A stretch of DNA of 64,000 nucleotides from Hymenobacter gummosus. Lineage in GTDB: Bacteria; Bacteroidota; Bacteroidia; Cytophagales; Hymenobacteraceae. The position numbers and the translations under genes were made by a program. Within the stretch, counting starts at the first letter, position 1. Each line of letters starts with the position of its first letter. Location of the stretch: assembly GCF_003970915.1 (NCBI RefSeq), contig NZ_RXOF01000002.1, positions 186,001 to 250,000 on the forward strand. The letters run 5' to 3'. Positions 60,144-64,000 of the stretch are shown one piece after another. The notes under the pieces were generated by a model that saw only the letters and a program-made list of their open reading frames with translations, was not told where the DNA came from and made no database searches.

Positions 60144-60314
60144 TCAGTCAGCGGCTTTCGGGCGGTTGCGCTGGCACTTCTCGCCGCAGTATTTCACCTC
60201 GTCCCAGCTACGCGCCCATTTTTTGCGCCAGGCAAAGGGCCGGCCGCAGGTAGCGCAGACCTTGGTGGGCAGGGTGCTTTTGGTGTAGCGCGGGGTGGGA
60301 GCGGGAGCGGCCAT
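60144..60314 (-). CDS. DUF2256 family small zinc-ribbon-like protein
   Basis: 56 residues, read directly from the minus strand. The core KVCATCGRPFAWRKKWARSW followed by DEVKYCGEKCQRNR carries the four Cys and the RPFxWRKKW signature of DUF2256, a family of about 50 residues. The Cys pairs (C-x2-C and C-x3-C) suggest a zinc ribbon. The N-terminus AAPAPTPRYTKSTLPT is basic. Role unknown. It diverges from the DMT transporter gene. Confidence 0.88.
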   Translation of the reverse strand: MAAPAPTPRYTKSTLPTKVCATCGRPFAWRKKWARSWDEVKYCGEKCQRNRPKAAD

Positions 60315-60372
60315 GCGGCGGGCGTTGAGGTGCTATCTGGGTTTACTCGGCCGCCGGCTGCCGGGTTGTCGT

Positions 60373-60380
60373 TACCTTTG
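60373..60380 (+). promoter_or_regulatory. TACCTTTG box before the DMT gene
   Basis: Exact TAnnTTTG match 22 nt upstream of the ATG at 60403. Confidence 0.45.
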
Positions 60381-60402
60381 CGGGCTTTTTGCCTTTCCCG
60401 TC

Positions 60403-60852
60403 ATGAATCGTTTACTGTTGATGCTGCTGGCCGTCAGCATGGGGGCGCTGCTGCCCGTGCAGGCCGCGCTGAATACCCGCCTGGCCCGCGCCACCGACGG
60501 CCCCATCGTGGCCGCCCTGGCCTCTTTTTTCGTGGGTACGCTCACGCTGCTGCTCATTGCCCTGGCCGCCGGGGTGCGCCTGGGCAGCATGGTGGAGGCG
60601 GCCCGCAGCCAGTCGCCCACGGTGTGGCTGGGCGGCGTCATCGGGGCCCTGTACGTGGGCTCGGTTACCCTGCTCACCCCGCGCCTGGGCGTGGCCCTTA
60701 CCTTCGGCCTGCTCATTGCCGGGCAGCTCATCCTGTCGGTGCTCTTCGACCACTTCGGCCTGTTTGGCCTGCCGGTGCAGCGCTTGTCCCCGGGCCGGGT
60801 GGCGGGCGTACTTTTGCTGCTCGTCGGCGTAGTTCTTATTCGTCGGTTTTAA
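60403..60852 (+). CDS. DMT-superfamily transporter, YdcZ/DUF606 type
   Basis: 149 residues, five hydrophobic segments (about 3-24, 34-55, 72-92, 96-115, 125-147). LAVSMGALLPVQAALNTRL at the start and GALYVGSVTLLTPRLGVAL in the middle are typical of the DUF606/YdcZ group, a half-size DMT protein that probably works as a dimer. Substrate unknown. The Met at 60403 follows a TACCTTTG box; the in-frame upstream codons are leader. Confidence 0.82.
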   Translation: MNRLLLMLLAVSMGALLPVQAALNTRLARATDGPIVAALASFFVGTLTLLLIALAAGVRLGSMVEAARSQSPTVWLGGVIGALYVGSVTLLTPRLGVALTFGLLIAGQLILSVLFDHFGLFGLPVQRLSPGRVAGVLLLLVGVVLIRRF

Positions 60853-60977
60853 ATGGCTAAATGGCTACATGGCTGAATTGTTAAATGGTTAGATGGTTGA
60901 TTGTTCTTAAACGACCAGCCATTCAGCCATGTAGCCATTCGGCCATTTAACAATTCAGCCATTCACCAATCAACCCC
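60851..60977. repeat. ATGGCT-type tandem/inverted repeat
   Basis: Short tandem units (AAATGGCT, TGGCTACATGGCTGAAT, AAATGGTTAGATGGTTG) run to about 60905 and reappear inverted at 60915-60975. GGCTGAATTGTTAAATGG is exact in both arms. The right arm reaches to within a few bases of the methyltransferase ATG. Similar in style to 11204-11372. Confidence 0.7.
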
Positions 60978-61706
60978 ATGGCTTCCTCCACTTTCGACCC
61001 CATCGGGGCCGCGCTGGCCGACTACGCCGCCGGCCAGACCGAGGCCACCATCACCGTGCACAGCAACGTGGCCGAGGATGAGCCGCTGCCCGCCAAGTAC
61101 TTCTTCCGCACGCTCTGGGAGATGCCCGAGCTGGAGCGCGTGGCCCTCGACGAGTGCCGCGGCCGGGTGCTCGACCTCGGCGCCGGCGCCGGGGCCCACG
61201 CCCTGGAGCTGCAAAACCGCGGTTTTCAGGTCAAGGCCATCGACGCCTCGCCCGGGGCCGTGCAGATGATGCAGCAGCGCGGCGTGCGCGAAGTGGCCTG
61301 CCACGACGTCTTCGAGCTGAGCACCCGCCTCAGCGAGGAGCGGTACGACACCCTGCTGCTGATGATGAACGGCCTGGGCCTGGTGGGCACGCTCGAGGGG
61401 CTGGAGAAATTCCTGGACCTGGCCAAGCCCCTGCTGGCCCCCGGCGGGCAGATTCTGGCCACTTCCTCCGACATCAGCTACCTCTACGAGGACGAGGACG
61501 GCGCCTTGGTGTTCGACCTGAACGGGCCTTACTACGGCGAGGTGCAGTACCAGATGAGCTACCGGGAGCAGACCGGCCCGGAGTTTCACTGGCTGTTTGC
61601 CGACCCCACCATCGTGCAGGATTACGCCGAGGCGGCCGGCTACGAGGTGGAGTTCGTGGCCGAGGACGAGCAGCAGCAGTTTCTGGTGCGCCTGACCAAG
61701 CTGTAA
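60978..61706 (+). CDS. Class I SAM-dependent methyltransferase
   Basis: 242 residues. SAM-binding motif I is VLDLGAGAGAHALEL (about 59-73), motif II is VKAIDASPGAV, and the post-motif region has LLLMMNGLGLVG. The N-terminal part (about 1-50) includes HSNVAEDEPLPAKYFFRT. The target is unknown; the layout resembles small-molecule methyltransferases. The repeat directly upstream leaves no room for a separate leader. Confidence 0.88.
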   Translation: MASSTFDPIGAALADYAAGQTEATITVHSNVAEDEPLPAKYFFRTLWEMPELERVALDECRGRVLDLGAGAGAHALELQNRGFQVKAIDASPGAVQMMQQRGVREVACHDVFELSTRLSEERYDTLLLMMNGLGLVGTLEGLEKFLDLAKPLLAPGGQILATSSDISYLYEDEDGALVFDLNGPYYGEVQYQMSYREQTGPEFHWLFADPTIVQDYAEAAGYEVEFVAEDEQQQFLVRLTKL

Positions 61707-61829
61707 GCCCGGCACCGTGGCGCGCGGCCGCTTTGCCTGACTTGCCCGCTCGCCTAAACTTTCGCGCGCCGCGGCGGTTACATCGGCTTTCCGGAGCCCC
61801 GCGGGGCCCTTTTTGCCCAACCTAGCTTC

Positions 61830-62282
61830 ATGCAGTACGCCAAGCACTACCCCGTCCGCTGGGCCGACCTCGACCCCAACGGCCACATGCGCCACTCGGC
61901 CTACAACGACTACGCCGCCCAGCTGCGCCTCGACTACCTCACCGACGCGGGCTTTCCGCTGGCCCAGTTTGCCCGGCTGGCCATCGGCCCCATCCTGTTT
62001 CGCGAGGACACGCGCTTTCTAAAGGAAGTCAGCCCCAACGAAACCATCAAAGTGGACGCCCAGCTGGCCGGCCTGAGCCCCGACGGCAGCCGCTGGCGCA
62101 TCGTGCACACGGTGTACAAGCAGGACGGGCGCGAGGCGGCCACCATCACCGTCGACGGGGCCTGGCTGGATTTGCGCCTGCGCAAGCTGGCCGTGCCCCC
62201 GCCCGAGCTGGCCGAGGCCCTGAGCCAGCTCACCCGCCACAGCACCTACGCCGACATCGAGCGGCGGCCCAAGGCGGAATAG
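61830..62282 (+). CDS. Acyl-CoA thioesterase, hotdog fold (4HBT)
   Basis: 150 residues. VRWADLDPNGHMRHSAYNDY is the catalytic-loop motif of YbgC/FcbC-type thioesterases (Asp in DLDPNGH). It is followed by REDTRFLKEVSPNETIKVD and the C-terminal strand ATITVDGAWLDLRLRKL. It hydrolyses acyl-CoA thioesters in the cytoplasm; chain length is not predictable. Monocistronic, with its own terminator. Confidence 0.9.
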   Translation: MQYAKHYPVRWADLDPNGHMRHSAYNDYAAQLRLDYLTDAGFPLAQFARLAIGPILFREDTRFLKEVSPNETIKVDAQLAGLSPDGSRWRIVHTVYKQDGREAATITVDGAWLDLRLRKLAVPPPELAEALSQLTRHSTYADIERRPKAE

Positions 62283-62291
62283 CCCGACCAG

Positions 62292-62322
62292 CGGCGGCGC
62301 GTTACGGCGCCGCCGTTTTTTT
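62292..62322 (+). terminator. Terminator of the thioesterase gene
   Basis: CGGCGGCGC (62292-62300) pairs with 62307-62315 and is followed by seven T. It overlaps the last codons of the convergent DinB gene (GGKKTAAP). Confidence 0.85.
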
Positions 62323-62898
62323 GCCCCCGGCCGCGGCCTCGGGCAGCGGGGCCACGCCCAGGGCTTTGCTGATGCGCGTGAGCTGCTGGCGGTGGTGCAG
62401 CACGTGGTCGAGCATGAAGTCCAGCGTCTGGGTGATGGTGAGCATGCCCACCCGCGGGTGCTTGAAGATGGCGCGGGCCAGCAGCGGGCCCGGAAACTCG
62501 TTGAGCAGCTGCTCCAGCTGCCGCCGGGTGCTGGCCCACTGCCGCCGCAGCTCGGGCAGCGGCGGCAGCTGGCCGGGGTCGGCGGGGGTGAGGTCGGCCA
62601 GGCGGCTGGGGGCTTTGAAGCGGGTGCCGGGCAGGCGCAAAGCCAGCCGCAGCAGGATGGCGCGCAGCCGCATCGTGAGGGTGCGCCGGCCGAGCTGGTC
62701 GGCTTCGAGCAGCTTGTGCTGCACGTACTGGGCAATGCCGGCCTCGGCGCTGAGCAGGTGGTGCACCACCTGCGCGGCCGACCACTGCCCGGGACCCGGC
62801 ACGGTGTAGGCCCGCGCGCCCAGGTGCTCGGCCGCAGTCAGGAGCTGTTCAGTGGCGCGCTCGAGCTGCTCGAAGCGCAGGTGCAGGCGGTGGTTCAT
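62302..62898 (-). CDS. DinB-family protein
   Basis: 198 residues from the ATG at 62898. Four-helix-bundle DinB/YfiT-like fold: WSAAQVVHHLLSAEAGI with a metal-ligand His, and LDFMLDHVLHHRQQLTRI with two more (HxxxH spacing). The family includes bacillithiol transferases and other metal-dependent enzymes; the role here is open. The N-terminal RFEQLERATEQLL is also typical. It diverges from the membrane protein gene. Confidence 0.85.
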   Translation of the reverse strand: MNHRLHLRFEQLERATEQLLTAAEHLGARAYTVPGPGQWSAAQVVHHLLSAEAGIAQYVQHKLLEADQLGRRTLTMRLRAILLRLALRLPGTRFKAPSRLADLTPADPGQLPPLPELRRQWASTRRQLEQLLNEFPGPLLARAIFKHPRVGMLTITQTLDFMLDHVLHHRQQLTRISKALGVAPLPEAAAGGKKTAAP

Positions 62899-62949
62899 GG
62901 GGGAATGCGGCGGCAAAAAGGGACGAAATGAGCCAAGCTCAGCCCAAAA

Positions 62950-62961
62950 GGTACACCTTTG
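62950..62961. promoter_or_regulatory. Overlapping divergent promoter boxes
   Basis: The short palindrome-like AAGGTACACCTTTG reads CACCTTTG toward the membrane protein and TACCTTTT toward DinB, both one base off TAnnTTTG. The two genes may share this spot. Confidence 0.3.
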
Positions 62962-62968
62962 CGCCCGA

Positions 62969-64000
62969 ATGTCTGCCTTACCCGCTTCCGCCGCCGAGGC
63001 CGCCACCGCGCGGCGTCTGACCCTGGGCCTGCTCGTCTTTTACCTGGTGTACCTGTTCAGCACCCCGTACCAGGCCCTGTACTTCGACTCGATGACGTAC
63101 TGGGACCTGACGGGCCGCTTCTACTACGCCACCAAGAGCTTCAACCTGCTCTCGTTCGACTCCAGCATCCGCGGCTACCTGCTGCCGCTGCTGCTGTTTC
63201 CGTTCCGGGTGGTGGCCTACCTCGCCCACATTCCCCCGATTCAGTTCACGCGGGCCATCGGGGCGGTGGTGGCGGCCTTGTTGTTTGGCTGGGCTGCCCC
63301 GGCTGCCTGGCAGGCGGTGGTGTCGGCCGAGCGGCTGAGCTGGCGGCGGCGGCTGGCCTTTGCCGCGCTGGGCTTCGTGTTCTGGCGCGACTACTTCGTC
63401 TTCCCGCTCACCGACTTCTACTCCCTGCTGCTGATGCTGCTGGTGTTCTGGCTGGTGCTGCGGCGCGGTGGGCACCGGGGCTGGCTGCTGCTGGCCGGGG
63501 TGCTGTGCATGGCCGCCGCCAACCTGCGCCCGGTGTACGCCGGTGCGGCGGGGCTGCTGCTGCTCGGGGGCGTGTGGCTGGCGCGGCGGCAGCACGGGCT
63601 GAGCTGGCGCCTGATTGGCCGGCAGCTGGCGGTGTTTCTGCTGGGCATGGCCCTGGTCGGCGGCCCGCAGCTGGCCATCAACGTGCGCCACTTCGGCCGG
63701 TATACGCCCTTCGTGCTGACCTGGAAAAACCCCAGCGCCCCGCAGAGCCTCTACCTCTCGCAGCTGTCGTGGGGCCTGGCCGTGCAGAAGTACGAAACCA
63801 CCATCGACCCGACTTACCGCGTGCCCGGCACCACCGAGCCGGAATACCGCATCATGTACGTCGACGAAGTGGGGCAGCGCATCATGGACGAGGAGCAGAT
63901 TTCCTTTATCTACGGCCTGCGCGACCTCAGCCACTACCTTACCGCCGTGCGCCATAACCCCGTCGACATGCTGGCCCTGTACGGCCGGCACGTGTTCAAC
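62969..64000 (+). CDS. Polytopic membrane protein, 3' end cut by window
   Basis: 344 codons visible from the ATG at 62969, with no stop before the window end. It has at least seven hydrophobic segments: LTLGLLVFYLVYLF, GYLLPLLLFPFRVVAYL, FTRAIGAVVAALLFG, LLLMLLVFWLVL, LLLAGVLCMAAANL, GAAGLLLLGGVWLA and LAVFLLGMALVGGP. The first periplasmic loop YFDSMTYWDLTGRFYYATKS carries Asp residues, as in lipid-linked-sugar glycosyltransferases of the ArnT/PMT type, and a basic loop WRRRLAF follows. A glycosyltransferase-like membrane enzyme is possible; the visible part does not prove it. A +1 frame also stays open but gives Arg/Pro-rich junk. Confidence 0.75.
   Translation, partial: MSALPASAAEAATARRLTLGLLVFYLVYLFSTPYQALYFDSMTYWDLTGRFYYATKSFNLLSFDSSIRGYLLPLLLFPFRVVAYLAHIPPIQFTRAIGAVVAALLFGWAAPAAWQAVVSAERLSWRRRLAFAALGFVFWRDYFVFPLTDFYSLLLMLLVFWLVLRRGGHRGWLLLAGVLCMAAANLRPVYAGAAGLLLLGGVWLARRQHGLSWRLIGRQLAVFLLGMALVGGPQLAINVRHFGRYTPFVLTWKNPSAPQSLYLSQLSWGLAVQKYETTIDPTYRVPGTTEPEYRIMYVDEVGQRIMDEEQISFIYGLRDLSHYLTAVRHNPVDMLALYGRHVFN

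Noticed and set aside
62959-63957. 332-codon plus-strand frame at the window end
   Set aside because: It is Arg/Pro/Gly-rich; the overlapping frame from 62969 encodes a coherent multi-helix membrane protein that runs off the window.

Overview
The window looks like a chromosome segment of a high-GC Bacteroidota bacterium, most likely Hymenobacter or a close relative (Cytophagales). The evidence is indirect. Several secreted proteins end in type IX secretion (T9SS) sorting domains, one of them the gliding-motility-associated (type B) kind. Promoter-like TAnnTTTG boxes sit just upstream of several start codons, and Shine-Dalgarno sequences are mostly absent. The intergenic regions are full of long palindromic repeats. 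No rRNA, tRNA or CRISPR array was seen.

Layout. 1-7.2 kb: a cut glycosyltransferase, a lipoprotein, a DegT sugar aminotransferase and a WlbA/WbpB-like sugar dehydrogenase, an M48 protease, a membrane protein and an EcsC protein. 7.4-14.3 kb: a secreted alpha/beta-hydrolase homologue lacking its nucleophile, a fasciclin lipoprotein, an outer-membrane-like protein, an amino-acid permease behind a convincing SAM riboswitch, and a CPBP protease. 14.3-33.7 kb: a surface-sugar locus. On the minus strand lie pseB, pseC with an aldo/keto reductase, an SDR with an SpsF-type cytidylyltransferase, pseG and pseH, then pseI with a glycosyltransferase, a polysaccharide deacetylase-like protein and a flippase. 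Together these supply every step from UDP-GlcNAc to CMP-pseudaminic acid plus likely export. Two paralogous T9SS beta-propeller genes sit on the plus strand in the gaps between these minus-strand blocks, and a FkbH-like HAD gene follows. 33.7-40.6 kb: lipoproteins, a GT4 glycosyltransferase, ffh, guanine deaminase and a CHRD-domain T9SS protein.

40.6-51.2 kb: a probable inserted segment. It is bounded by two near-identical copies of a terminator in direct orientation 10.5 kb apart. It holds a decayed serine recombinase abutting a truncated response regulator, one small sensor kinase, and a minus-strand run of two giant soluble multi-PAS kinases and a single-domain response regulator. 51.3-59.5 kb: an ABC efflux set (adaptor, ATPase, FtsX-type permease) diverging from an NtrC-family regulator and its kinase, with a GG-N10-GC sigma-54-like site before the adaptor gene. 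59.5-64 kb: small housekeeping genes (DUF2256, DMT transporter, methyltransferase, thioesterase, DinB) and a cut membrane protein.

How the genes fit together. The best-supported theme is surface glycobiology: pseudaminic acid synthesis interleaved with T9SS-exported surface proteins. One of the propeller paralogues carries seven candidate Bacteroidota O-glycosylation tripeptides and the other has none. A second theme is repeat-driven remodelling: palindromic repeats supply a start codon in one place and the last codons and stop in others.
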